The position numbers and the translations under genes were made by a program. The notes below the pieces were generated by a model. That model was not told the DNA's origin. It did not search any database and worked only from the letters and a program-made list of their open reading frames with translations. From Christensenella sp. UBA2853 (GTDB lineage: Bacteria; Bacillota; Clostridia; Christensenellales; Aristaeellaceae), in contig DEFL01000081.1 in assembly GCA_002350845.1 (NCBI GenBank), forward strand, positions 72,078 through 136,077: a stretch of 64,000 nucleotides of DNA. The letters are read 5' to 3'. Of this stretch, positions 32,700 to 41,195 are shown in pieces (the first letter of the stretch is position 1; each line of letters begins with the position of its first letter).

Positions 32700-32714
32700 T
32701 CTGCATCTGATTCG

Positions 32715-32739
32715 GCAGCCGGGAAACCGGCTGCTTTTT
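32715..32739 (+). terminator. intrinsic terminator after ssb
   Basis: GCAGCCGG (32715-32722) pairs with CCGGCTGC (32727-32734) across a GAAA tetraloop, then five T. Confidence 0.9.
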
Positions 32740-32828
32740 GTGTGGAGATGCGCGGCTTTGGAGAAGAGGATGAACGAAGAAAAAACATGTTTTTGATGCC
32801 ATGCAGGCATGCAGAAGACGGGTTAAGC

Positions 32829-32857
32829 TTGACGCATCCGAAAGGAAAACGTATAAT
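32829..32857 (+). promoter_or_regulatory. promoter of the small membrane protein and secDF
   Basis: TTGACG (32829-32834) and TATAAT (32852-32857) are 17 bases apart. Confidence 0.8.
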
Positions 32858-32901
32858 GTCGACCAGATTTGCCATTTCGGCTTCAGAGAGGGGGAAAGCG
32901 T

Positions 32902-33240
32902 ATGAAAAGGACGCCAGTGTTTCTGCTGTGCGGATTGTTTCTGATGGCTTTCTTCCTTTTGGGCCGTGGACTGGTTGCGGGACCGGATACGGAGAAGGAG
33001 TACAGCGCTGAGCAGGTTCAGACGGCGCCCTTCTTTGCTGTCCAGGCCCAGACGCAGGAAACCCGGACAGCGCCTTCTGCCGAGGAACACCGCGAGACCC
33101 GAGGGGAAGCGGTGCGCCCCGAAACGGAGGCCCCGGTTGCGCCGGTGTGCAGCTGCGACCGCAACGGCATGCCGCTGACGGCCAGAACATGGCAGAAAAC
33201 CGTTTATCTCGTCTGTCCTCCGGAGGGTGTTCCCGGATAG
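32902..33240 (+). CDS. small membrane-anchored protein of unknown function upstream of secD
   Basis: 112 residues. It has one N-terminal membrane segment (VFLLCGLFLMAFFLLGRGLV) and a charged, Pro-, Glu- and Gln-rich linker, then a short cysteine-containing tail (VCSCDRNGMPLTARTW and YLVCPP). Start after GAGGGGG. I do not recognise a family. It lies directly upstream of secD under a shared promoter, which leaves open an accessory role in export or simply chance co-transcription. Confidence 0.65.
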   Translation: MKRTPVFLLCGLFLMAFFLLGRGLVAGPDTEKEYSAEQVQTAPFFAVQAQTQETRTAPSAEEHRETRGEAVRPETEAPVAPVCSCDRNGMPLTARTWQKTVYLVCPPEGVPG

Positions 33241-33296
33241 ATGAAGGTCAGGCTTCATGAATCGGGAATATCAAATTAAATGGAGGAAGATTGCAC

Positions 33297-34625
33297 ATGA
33301 GCAAGAAAAAGAGCTCCAACAGAAAAACCGGCGCGATTATCGGCCTGTGCGTGCTGCTGGTGCTGACCATCGTCTTTGGCTATCTCGGCTTCAACGGCAT
33401 GCCTCTTGACAGCCGCGGCCTGTACAGACTGCTCCCCTGGATGCCCACCACCAACGCTGAAAACTGGCCTGAATCCCTGGCCCTGGGCCTGGATCTGCGC
33501 GGCGGCGTGTATGTTGAGTATTCCGCCCAGCAGCCCGATGAAATCGAGGGCAGCTTTGATGCTCTGATGGACGGCACCATCGCCGTGATTCAGCAGCGTC
33601 TGACCGACAAGGGATATCCGGAAAGCACGGTGCAGAAGATCAATAACGGCACCGGCATCCGCGTGGAAATCCCGGATGTCACCGATCCGCAGGCCGTGCT
33701 CGATCTGATCGGCACACCGGCTGAACTGTCCTTCCGTGATCCGGACGGCAACGAGTTCATGACCGGCAAGCAGGTCCAGACCGCCAGCTACTTCTTCGCA
33801 GACGGCGACCATCAGGTGGCCTTCACCCTGACCAAGGACGGCGCTGCCCTGTTCGCAGACATGACCGCCAAGTCCATCGGCAAGCAGATCGCCATCTATC
33901 TCGACAATGAAATGCTCATCAACCCGACCGTCCAGTCCGCCATCCCGAACGGATCCGGCGTCATCAACGGCATGGGTTCCGAAGAGCGCGCACGCACCAT
34001 TGCCGCCCAGATCCAGTCCGGTGCTCTGCCCCTGGTTCTGACCCAGCAGAAGGTGGATACCGTGTCCGCTACCCTCGGTGACGAGGCTCTGAGCACATCC
34101 ATCCGCGCAGCTATGATCGGCATCCTGCTGGTCATGCTGTTCATGATCGTCCGTTACCGCATGAACGGTGTCGTTGCCTCCTGGGCACTGTGCATCTACA
34201 TGCTCCTGCTGTTCTTCTTTATCGCCGTCATCCCCGGCATCCAGCTCACGCTTCCGGGTCTTGCCGGTATCGTTCTGGGTATTGGTATGGCTGTTGACGC
34301 CAACGTCATTATCTATGAACGCTTTAACGAGGAAATGCGTGCAGGCCGTCCTGCCCGTGCCGCTGTACGCGCCGGTTTCAAGAACGCCATGAGCGCTATC
34401 CTTGACTCCAATGTGACCACGCTGATTGCAGCCATCGTGCTGCTGGTGTACGGCACCGGCTCTGTGCAGGGCTTTGCCAAGACACTGCTGCTGGGCGTTG
34501 TCGTGTCCATGTTCTCCGCCGTTGTCATCACCCGTATGCTGATGACCTGGTTTGTGAAGGTGGGCCTGAATAAGCCCTCGCTGTACTGCACCATGAAGAA
34601 CACGGTAGAGGAGGAGCAGAAATGA
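33297..34625 (+). CDS. secD: protein translocase subunit SecD
   Basis: 442 residues. SecD works with SecF to pull exported proteins out of the Sec channel using the proton gradient. The first membrane segment (AIIGLCVLLVLTIVFGYLGF) is followed by the conserved LGLDLRGGVYVEYS near residue 65, the large external domain with the IRVEIPDVTDP strand, and a C-terminal bundle of five membrane segments containing GIVLGIGMAVDANVIIYERF. This is a compact form, as in many clostridia. ATG 33297 is ten bases after GGAGG. It overlaps secF by four bases. Confidence 0.97.
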   Translation: MSKKKSSNRKTGAIIGLCVLLVLTIVFGYLGFNGMPLDSRGLYRLLPWMPTTNAENWPESLALGLDLRGGVYVEYSAQQPDEIEGSFDALMDGTIAVIQQRLTDKGYPESTVQKINNGTGIRVEIPDVTDPQAVLDLIGTPAELSFRDPDGNEFMTGKQVQTASYFFADGDHQVAFTLTKDGAALFADMTAKSIGKQIAIYLDNEMLINPTVQSAIPNGSGVINGMGSEERARTIAAQIQSGALPLVLTQQKVDTVSATLGDEALSTSIRAAMIGILLVMLFMIVRYRMNGVVASWALCIYMLLLFFFIAVIPGIQLTLPGLAGIVLGIGMAVDANVIIYERFNEEMRAGRPARAAVRAGFKNAMSAILDSNVTTLIAAIVLLVYGTGSVQGFAKTLLLGVVVSMFSAVVITRMLMTWFVKVGLNKPSLYCTMKNTVEEEQK

Positions 34626-35530
34626 CTGTCAAGAATCGTTCCAGGATCTGCCTGACTGTATCCTGCTGCATTTTTGTCCTTGCTTTGGTCCTGAGCCTCT
34701 TCGGCCTGGGCATTAACCAGGGAATTGATTTCGCCGGCGGTATGGCCATGCAGTATTCCATGGGCAAGGAAGTTGCCCAGTCCGATGTGGAAGATGTTTT
34801 CAAGGGCATGAACATTGACGCAGCTGTCACCGTACAGGGCGCCAACCGTGACGAAGTGAATATCCGCATCAAGGATATTGCCACCGAGGATGTCCAGACC
34901 ATTCAGCAGCGCTTTGTGGAAGGCATCTCCGAAAAGTATCCGGATGTCACCCAGAACGGCGAAGTGAACTACGTCGGACCTGTTGCCGGCCGTACGCTTC
35001 TGTCCAATGCTTTCTGGTCTGTTGTGATCGCTGCCGCGCTCATGCTGCTGTACATTGCGATCCGCTTCGATTTCTCCAGCGGCCTTGCCGCTGTGCTGGG
35101 ACTGCTGCATGACGTGCTCATGATGCTTGCCTTCATGGTTCTGCTGCGTTCCATCATTCAGATGAACTCCACCTTCATCGCCGCCATGCTGACGATCGTC
35201 GGTTACTCCATCAACAATACGATCGTGATCTTCGACCGTATCCGTGAGAACGAGAAGAAGACGCCCGGCGATGACCGCGTCACGATTGTCAACCGTTCAG
35301 TGAAAGAGTGCCTTGGCCGTACCCTGAACACGACCATCACCACCCTGATCACCATCGTTGCCCTGTACATCATGGGTGTGGCTTCCATCAAGGAATTCGC
35401 CCTCCCGATCATCGTCGGCATCCTTTCCGGTGTGTACTCTGCCAACATGATCAACGGCTATGTCTGGGCCATGCTGGATGAAAAACTGAGTGTCGGGAAA
35501 AAGTCCAAGAAAGTGAAGGCCAAGGCCTGA
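34622..35530 (+). CDS. secF: protein translocase subunit SecF
   Basis: 302 residues. SecF mirrors SecD: a first membrane segment (CLTVSCCIFVLALVLSLFGL), the GIDFAGGMAMQYSM motif, a short external domain and five more segments, including AAMLTIVGYSINNTIVIFDR with the catalytic-path residues of the D4/F4 region. The C-terminal ANMINGYVWAMLDEK is typical. The ATG overlaps the secD stop (ATGA), so translation is coupled. Confidence 0.97.
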   Translation: MTVKNRSRICLTVSCCIFVLALVLSLFGLGINQGIDFAGGMAMQYSMGKEVAQSDVEDVFKGMNIDAAVTVQGANRDEVNIRIKDIATEDVQTIQQRFVEGISEKYPDVTQNGEVNYVGPVAGRTLLSNAFWSVVIAAALMLLYIAIRFDFSSGLAAVLGLLHDVLMMLAFMVLLRSIIQMNSTFIAAMLTIVGYSINNTIVIFDRIRENEKKTPGDDRVTIVNRSVKECLGRTLNTTITTLITIVALYIMGVASIKEFALPIIVGILSGVYSANMINGYVWAMLDEKLSVGKKSKKVKAKA

Positions 35531-35548
35531 TTCTGACGGATCCTTTTT

Positions 35549-35584
35549 CGGGAGGAACCCTGTTGTCCGGGTTCCTCCCGTTTT
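35549..35584 (+). terminator. intrinsic terminator after secF
   Basis: A 12-bp perfect stem (35549-35560 with 35569-35580) is followed by TTTT. Confidence 0.9.
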
Positions 35585-35614
35585 GCCTTTAAAAGAAGAC
35601 TGCAGAGGTACATC

Positions 35615-37936
35615 ATGCTTCGATTCAAACAGAGGGGAGTCCCTGTCTCCGAACCCATGGAAGGCCTGTCCCTGCCCATGACGCAGCTGCTGCGCAACCG
35701 CGGCATTGACACACCGGAAAAGGCGCAGAGTTTTCTGCATCCGTCCCTTTCCCAGCTTCATGATCCGTTTCTGATGCAGGATATGGACAAAGCGGTTGAG
35801 CTCATCCGGAAGGCTGTGCAGGACGGGACCGGCATTCAGATCTATGGGGACTATGACGCGGACGGCGTGACCTCCACATCCATTATGCTGTATATCTTTG
35901 AAAAGCTGGGGGTGCGGGCGGATTTCCGGATTCCCAGCCGCCACAGTGAAGGATACGGCCTGAATGTGCAGGCTGTGCAGGAGATTGCGCAGAACCATGG
36001 ACTGCTGGTGACGGTCGACTGCGGGATTACCAATCATGAGGAGATTCGCTGCGCAAAAGAGCTGGGGATGACCGTCATTGTGACGGATCACCATCAGCTG
36101 CCGGAAAGCCCGGTGCCGGCGGATGCCATCCTGAATCCCCTGTGCGGATCCTATCCGTTCCGCCGCCTGCGCGGAGCCGGTGTGGCCCTCAAGGTGTGCC
36201 AGGCGCTGCTGGGCATGGAGGGCGTCATGGACTGCCTGGACCTGGCTGCCCTGGGAACTGTCGCGGACCTGGTGCCGCTGATTGATGAGAACCGGGTGAT
36301 TGTGCACTACGGCATGGAGAAGATGGGGGAGAAGAAGCGCCCCGGACTCCGGGCAATGATTGAGCAGGCCCAGTGCACGTATCCGATCACCAGCACCCAG
36401 ATCGCATTCCGGCTGGGGCCGCGCATCAATGCCGGCGGGCGGCTGGAGGATGCGGACCAGTGTGTGCATCTGCTCACAGGGAAAGATCCCGCCGAAGTGG
36501 AAGCCATCGCGGCGCATCTGGAGGAAAACAACCGCAGGCGCCAGAGCATGCAGTCGGAGATCAGCAGCAGGGCCATCGAGCAGATCCGGGAGAAAACGGA
36601 TTTCTATGATGACCGCTGCATTGTGGTGATGGGGGATAACTGGAATACCGGCGTGATTGGCCTGGCGGCAGGAAAAATCTGCGAACAGTATCATTTCCCG
36701 ACCATTGTGCTCAGCCATATGGATGAGAAGGCCGTGGGCAGCTGCCGGTCCGTTCCCGGGGTCAACATTCATGCCATGCTGTCGAAGTGCTCGGATCTCT
36801 TTGAACGGTTCGGCGGGCATGAACAGGCCGCCGGTCTGACGATGCGGCCGGACCTGGTGGGCGAACTGCGCAGAAGACTGAACCTGCTGATCCGCGAAAA
36901 CTGTGAGGCGGAGGCGCTGATCCCCGAGGCAGAGTATGACATGCCGCTTGAACTGAGCGAGGTCAGCCTGAAACTGGTGGATGAGCTTGCCTGCATGGAG
37001 CCGACCGGCTTTGGCAATCCGCCGCCTGTGTTTCTCTGCCGCGACTGCCATGTGCAGACAGCCACGGCGGTGGGCAAAGACGGCGCACATTTAAAGCTGT
37101 CCCTGCTCCGGCGTGATACGCTGATGGAAGGCATTGCCTTTCAGATGGGCGCAAAAGCCAGTCAGCACCTGGACCGGATTGATGTGATCTTTGAGCCGCA
37201 GAAGAATGAATTCCGCGGAAAGATCAGCCCGCAGGTTCAGGTGACAGCGCTTCGCAGCGCCCAGGGAACGGCTGCGGTCCCTGCGGATACCATGATTTTT
37301 CCATCACTTTTGCAGGAATTGAAAACCCTTTCGTCGAATGAATCTACAATTCCGGAATCGGAAGAGGAGATCCAGACGATTCCGCGCACCCGTGTGGTGC
37401 GCCGGGAACGCGGCACGCTGCTCATTGGTCACAGCGCAGCGCAGGCTGCCGTACTGGCCGCGGAAATGGAGCTGGATGTGCAGATCGGGCGTGTGCCGGA
37501 TCCGAGAGGATTCAACACACTGCTGCTCGCCCCGGACCTTTCCGCACTCGAGGATGTCTGGCAGCAGATTGTCCTGATCGATGGAGATGTCCTGCCGGGC
37601 GAGGCAGACCGGATCCGGAAGATGTGCCCGCTTGCGGAGATCCGCTGCCTGAAGGGCAGCGCGTTCCGGGAAGAGCTCGGGGCGCTGGAGATGAGCACGG
37701 ATCTGCTCAGGGAAGTCTATAAAAAGACCGCCCTGTCGATCGGCCCGATCGATGCGCGCCAGGTCATGCAGGAGCTTGGCATCACCGCTTCGCAGCTGAT
37801 GCTTGCCCTGGAGGCGTTTGCCGAGGTCGGCCTGATCCGCTTTACGCTGCATCCGCTGAAAGTGCAGCGCATGGCGGGCGTGAAAGCCTCACCGGATGAC
37901 AGCCCGGTTCTCCGGTATATCAGGAAGATCATGTAA
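35615..37936 (+). CDS. recJ: single-stranded-DNA-specific exonuclease RecJ
   Basis: RecJ (773 residues) degrades single strands 5' to 3' in recombination and mismatch repair. The DHH phosphoesterase core is clear: IYGDYDADGVTSTSIM near 73-88, VDCGITNHEE, DHHQLPES and AALGTVADLVPL. The DHHA1 domain follows with GVIGLAAGKI, SCRSVPGVNIHAM and FGGHEQAAGLTM, then the OB domain. The last 200 residues form the extra C-terminal domain found in Firmicute RecJ proteins. It opens a co-directional run with relA, dtd, an MBL gene and hemZ. Confidence 0.96.
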   Translation: MLRFKQRGVPVSEPMEGLSLPMTQLLRNRGIDTPEKAQSFLHPSLSQLHDPFLMQDMDKAVELIRKAVQDGTGIQIYGDYDADGVTSTSIMLYIFEKLGVRADFRIPSRHSEGYGLNVQAVQEIAQNHGLLVTVDCGITNHEEIRCAKELGMTVIVTDHHQLPESPVPADAILNPLCGSYPFRRLRGAGVALKVCQALLGMEGVMDCLDLAALGTVADLVPLIDENRVIVHYGMEKMGEKKRPGLRAMIEQAQCTYPITSTQIAFRLGPRINAGGRLEDADQCVHLLTGKDPAEVEAIAAHLEENNRRRQSMQSEISSRAIEQIREKTDFYDDRCIVVMGDNWNTGVIGLAAGKICEQYHFPTIVLSHMDEKAVGSCRSVPGVNIHAMLSKCSDLFERFGGHEQAAGLTMRPDLVGELRRRLNLLIRENCEAEALIPEAEYDMPLELSEVSLKLVDELACMEPTGFGNPPPVFLCRDCHVQTATAVGKDGAHLKLSLLRRDTLMEGIAFQMGAKASQHLDRIDVIFEPQKNEFRGKISPQVQVTALRSAQGTAAVPADTMIFPSLLQELKTLSSNESTIPESEEEIQTIPRTRVVRRERGTLLIGHSAAQAAVLAAEMELDVQIGRVPDPRGFNTLLLAPDLSALEDVWQQIVLIDGDVLPGEADRIRKMCPLAEIRCLKGSAFREELGALEMSTDLLREVYKKTALSIGPIDARQVMQELGITASQLMLALEAFAEVGLIRFTLHPLKVQRMAGVKASPDDSPVLRYIRKIM

Positions 37937-37972
37937 AGACTCTGCGGATGATGGAAAGAGAGGAGGAGCACC

Positions 37973-40150
37973 GTGTTTTCTGTTTTTGAAGAAATGCCGC
38001 TGGATCAGATGCTGGCGAGAGTCAAGAAGTACAATCCCGGCGACGGATATCTGCTGGTGGAGAAAGCATATCATTTTGCGGAAAAAGCGCATGCGGGTCA
38101 GAAACGCAAGAGCGGTGAGCCGTACTTTATTCATCCGTGTTTTGTTGCGAGCATTCTCACTGAGCTGATGATTGACCCGCCCACGATCGCGGCCGGTCTT
38201 CTGCACGATACGGTCGAAGACTGTGACGGCATTGAGCTCGAGGATATCCGGCGCGAGTTCGGCAACGAAGTGGCTGAGCTGGTGGACGGTGTCACCAAAC
38301 TGAATAAGCTCGATTTTGCCAACCGTGAGGAAGCCCAGGCGGAAAGCCTCAGAAAGATGATCCTGGCCATGAGCCGCGATATCCGTGTCGTGCTCATTAA
38401 GCTCGCGGACCGCCTGCACAACATGCGCACGCTGCGCTTCCAGGCCCCGGAGAGACAGGTGGCCATCGCGCGGGAAACGCTCGATATCTACGCGCCCCTG
38501 GCCCACAGGCTGGGCGTATATGCGATCAAGACGGAACTGGAAGACCTGTCGCTTCGGTACATTGACCCGGCCGGCTATCAGATGCTGGTTCAGAAGGTCG
38601 GCATGAAGCGCCAGGAGCGTGAGAACAACATCCGCATGGTGATTGAGGAACTCTCCGCCAAGCTGGATGAAGCGCATATCCATTATGACGTGGACGGACG
38701 TCCGAAGCACTTCTATTCGATCTACAAGAAGATGGTGCTCCAGAACAAGCCCTTTGATCAGATCTATGACCTGATCGCCATCCGCGTGATTGTCGACTCC
38801 GTGCAGGACTGCTATGCGGTGCTGGGCATTGTGCATACCCTGTGGAATCAGGTGCCCGGCCGGTTTAAGGACTATATCTCCGTGCCGAAGGGCAATATGT
38901 ACCAGTCGCTGCACACCACGGTGGTCGGCGGCCGGCGCATGCCGTTCCCATTTGAAGTGCAGATCCGCACCTGGGAAATGCACCGGATTGCCGAGTACGG
39001 CATTGCGGCGCACTGGCGCTACAAGGAAGGCGGAGGCGCAGCCTCTGACCTGGACAGCAAACTGTACTGGGTGCGCCAGATCCTGGACTGGCAGAGTGAG
39101 ACCCGCGACTCCAAGGAGTTTGTGGATACGCTCAAGACAGACCTTTTCGCGGATGAGGTCTTCCTCTTCACACCCAAGGGCGATGTCATTTCCATGCTCA
39201 AGGGTGCGACCCCGCTCGACTTTGCCTATGCCATCCATTCCGCCGTCGGCAACAAGTGTGTCGGCGCCAAGGTCAATGGCCGTCTGGTGCCGCTCGACAC
39301 AGAACTGCAGACCGGCGACCGCGTGGAAATCATGACCAGCACCAGTTCCAAGGGACCGTCCACGGACTGGCTGCGCATCTGCAAGACGGCACAGGCCAAA
39401 TCCAAGATCCGTCAGTACCTGAAAAAGGAACTCCGTGAGGAGAATATCGAGATCGGACGCTCCATGGTGGAGCATGAGTGCAAGCGCAGGGGCGCTTCGC
39501 TCTCCGATCTGCTCAAACCGGAATACTATGAAGGCCTGATGCGCAAGTATGGCTTCCAGGAAATGGAAGACATCTTCGGCGCGGTGGGCTACGGCGGCAT
39601 GTCCTCCAGCTATGTGGTTTCCCGTCTGATTGAGGAACAGAAATCCAGAGAGCCTCAGGTGCCCAAGGTGGAGGAAACCAAGCAGCCGGCGCCGGGCAGA
39701 ATCTCCAACGGCGTCTATCTGGAAGGCAATGAAGACATGGATATTCCTGTGCGCTTTGCCAAGTGCTGTTCACCGGTGCCCGGGGATGACATTGTAGGCT
39801 ACATTACCCGCGGCCACGGCGTCACGGTGCACAAGGCGGAATGCGCCAATGCACAGAGCGCCGACCAGGAGCGCCGGGTCAAGGTGGCCTGGGCGAACAC
39901 GGAAACCGGTCATTTCTGCGTTTCCATCAAGATCATGGCCTATGACCGTGTGGGTCTTCTGGGCGAAGTGACAACCTTTATCGGCGGCATGGGCGTGTCC
40001 ATCCGCAACTCGTCTTCCGGCGTAGACAAGAATAAGATCGCCACGATCCGCCTTGTCCTGGAAGTCAAGTCCCGCGAACAGATGGACAGTGTCATCCGTC
40101 AGCTGCAGAGGCGCAGCGAAATTATTGAAGTGTACCGCAGTACGGGGTGA
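37973..40150 (+). CDS. relA: bifunctional (p)ppGpp synthetase/hydrolase RelA/SpoT
   Basis: 725 residues, starting at GTG behind GAGGAGG. The hydrolase HD domain has LLHDTVEDC near residue 75 and LIKLADRLHNMRTL, so it is intact. The synthetase domain shows GRPKHFYSIYKKM, IYDLIAIRVIV and the YISVPKGNMYQSLHTTV loop. A TGS domain follows (VFLFTPKGDVISMLKGATPL), then a zinc-finger-like region with PVRFAKCCSPVPGD and a C-terminal ACT domain. The enzyme makes and degrades the alarmone for the stringent response. The next gene, dtd, starts four bases after its stop, the common Firmicute order. Confidence 0.97.
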   Translation: MFSVFEEMPLDQMLARVKKYNPGDGYLLVEKAYHFAEKAHAGQKRKSGEPYFIHPCFVASILTELMIDPPTIAAGLLHDTVEDCDGIELEDIRREFGNEVAELVDGVTKLNKLDFANREEAQAESLRKMILAMSRDIRVVLIKLADRLHNMRTLRFQAPERQVAIARETLDIYAPLAHRLGVYAIKTELEDLSLRYIDPAGYQMLVQKVGMKRQERENNIRMVIEELSAKLDEAHIHYDVDGRPKHFYSIYKKMVLQNKPFDQIYDLIAIRVIVDSVQDCYAVLGIVHTLWNQVPGRFKDYISVPKGNMYQSLHTTVVGGRRMPFPFEVQIRTWEMHRIAEYGIAAHWRYKEGGGAASDLDSKLYWVRQILDWQSETRDSKEFVDTLKTDLFADEVFLFTPKGDVISMLKGATPLDFAYAIHSAVGNKCVGAKVNGRLVPLDTELQTGDRVEIMTSTSSKGPSTDWLRICKTAQAKSKIRQYLKKELREENIEIGRSMVEHECKRRGASLSDLLKPEYYEGLMRKYGFQEMEDIFGAVGYGGMSSSYVVSRLIEEQKSREPQVPKVEETKQPAPGRISNGVYLEGNEDMDIPVRFAKCCSPVPGDDIVGYITRGHGVTVHKAECANAQSADQERRVKVAWANTETGHFCVSIKIMAYDRVGLLGEVTTFIGGMGVSIRNSSSGVDKNKIATIRLVLEVKSREQMDSVIRQLQRRSEIIEVYRSTG

Positions 40151-40154
40151 GAAC

Positions 40155-40604
40155 ATGCGCTGTGTGATTCAGCGGGTGGCCGAGGCATCGGTCACATCCA
40201 ATGGGGTCGAGTCAGGCAGAATCGGAAAGGGCTTTATGGTGCTCATCGGTGTGAGCACCCGGGATACGGACAAGGATGTCCGGTATATGGCCGAGAAGGT
40301 GCCCAACCTGCGTATTTTTGAGGATGAGAACGGGAAAATGAACCGCTCGCTGAGAGATGTCGGCGGCGCCATTCTTGCCGTCAGCCAGTTCACGCTCTAC
40401 GGGGATGCGCGGGGCGGAAGACGGCCGAGCTTTATTGAAGCGGCGCGGCCGGAAGAGGCCAACCGGCTCTATGAGGAGCTCGTCGCACTCTGGCGTGAGA
40501 GCGGAGTTCAGGTCGAAACCGGTGTATTCAGGACCGACATGCAGGTGTCCCTGGTCAATGACGGACCCGTTACAATTCTCATGGACTCGGAGAAGAATTT
40601 CTGA
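40155..40604 (+). CDS. dtd: D-aminoacyl-tRNA deacylase
   Basis: The 149-residue enzyme removes D-amino acids (and misplaced glycine) from tRNA. MRCVIQRVAEASVTSNG at the start, then GFMVLIGVSTRDTDKDV, the catalytic-site SQFTLYGDARGGRRPSF and the terminal motif MQVSLVNDGPVTILMDS with the Gly/Asn-Pro-type carrier loop all match. It follows relA immediately, as in many Firmicutes. Confidence 0.96.
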   Translation: MRCVIQRVAEASVTSNGVESGRIGKGFMVLIGVSTRDTDKDVRYMAEKVPNLRIFEDENGKMNRSLRDVGGAILAVSQFTLYGDARGGRRPSFIEAARPEEANRLYEELVALWRESGVQVETGVFRTDMQVSLVNDGPVTILMDSEKNF

Positions 40605-40622
40605 ACAGAATTGAGGATGACC

Positions 40623-41195
40623 ATGCAAGATCTGATGATCCGGGTTGTTCCGGTAGGAATGATCCGCACCAACTGCTATGTGCTGTTTCTTCCCGGGCGG
40701 AGCGACTGCCTGGTGATTGATCCCGGCGCGGAGCCGGAAAAGATCCTGCAGCAGACGGATGGCAGACATGTGGCTGCCATCCTTTTTACGCACGGACATT
40801 TCGATCACTTCGGCGGCGCGGAAGGCATCATGGAGAAGTCCACGCGCGTGTATATCCATCAGGAGGATGCACCGATGCTGCTTGATGCTGTGCTCAATGC
40901 CAGCATGTATATGATCGAAGAAGGCATGATCGGCCCTGAAGCGACGCATCTCGTCCATGACGGGGACGAAATCACGGAGGCCGGGATCACCCTTCAGGTG
41001 ATCCATACGCCGGGCCATACAAGGGGCAGCGTGTGCTTCCTGTGCGGGGATGTCCTGTTCACCGGGGATACCGTGATGTCCATGGGCGTGGGGCGTACCG
41101 ACCTGCCCACGGGCAGTGAGGAGGACCTGAGGAACAGCCTGAACATTCTGCGGCCGTATTTCGGAAAGTACCGTCTTCTGGGAGGGCATGGCTGA
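40623..41195 (+). CDS. MBL-fold (glyoxalase II-like) metallohydrolase, short C-terminus
   Basis: 190 residues with the metal-binding motif FTHGHFDHFGG near 60-70, HTPGHTRGSVCFL near 128-140, LFTGDTV, and the final GGHG histidine. It is a small glyoxalase II-like hydrolase (YcbL group), which opens thioesters such as lactoylglutathione-like compounds. Usual relatives run 15-20 residues past the last GHG; here the protein ends right there and its stop shares one base with the hemZ start. Start ATG 40623, with in-frame ATG 40617 and TTG 40611 as alternatives. Confidence 0.88.
   Translation: MQDLMIRVVPVGMIRTNCYVLFLPGRSDCLVIDPGAEPEKILQQTDGRHVAAILFTHGHFDHFGGAEGIMEKSTRVYIHQEDAPMLLDAVLNASMYMIEEGMIGPEATHLVHDGDEITEAGITLQVIHTPGHTRGSVCFLCGDVLFTGDTVMSMGVGRTDLPTGSEEDLRNSLNILRPYFGKYRLLGGHG

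Noticed and set aside
35297..37090. A 597-codon minus-strand reading frame opposite recJ and the secF end
   Set aside because: It is His- and Gln-rich shadow coding, and recJ on the plus strand has all DHH and DHHA1 motifs.
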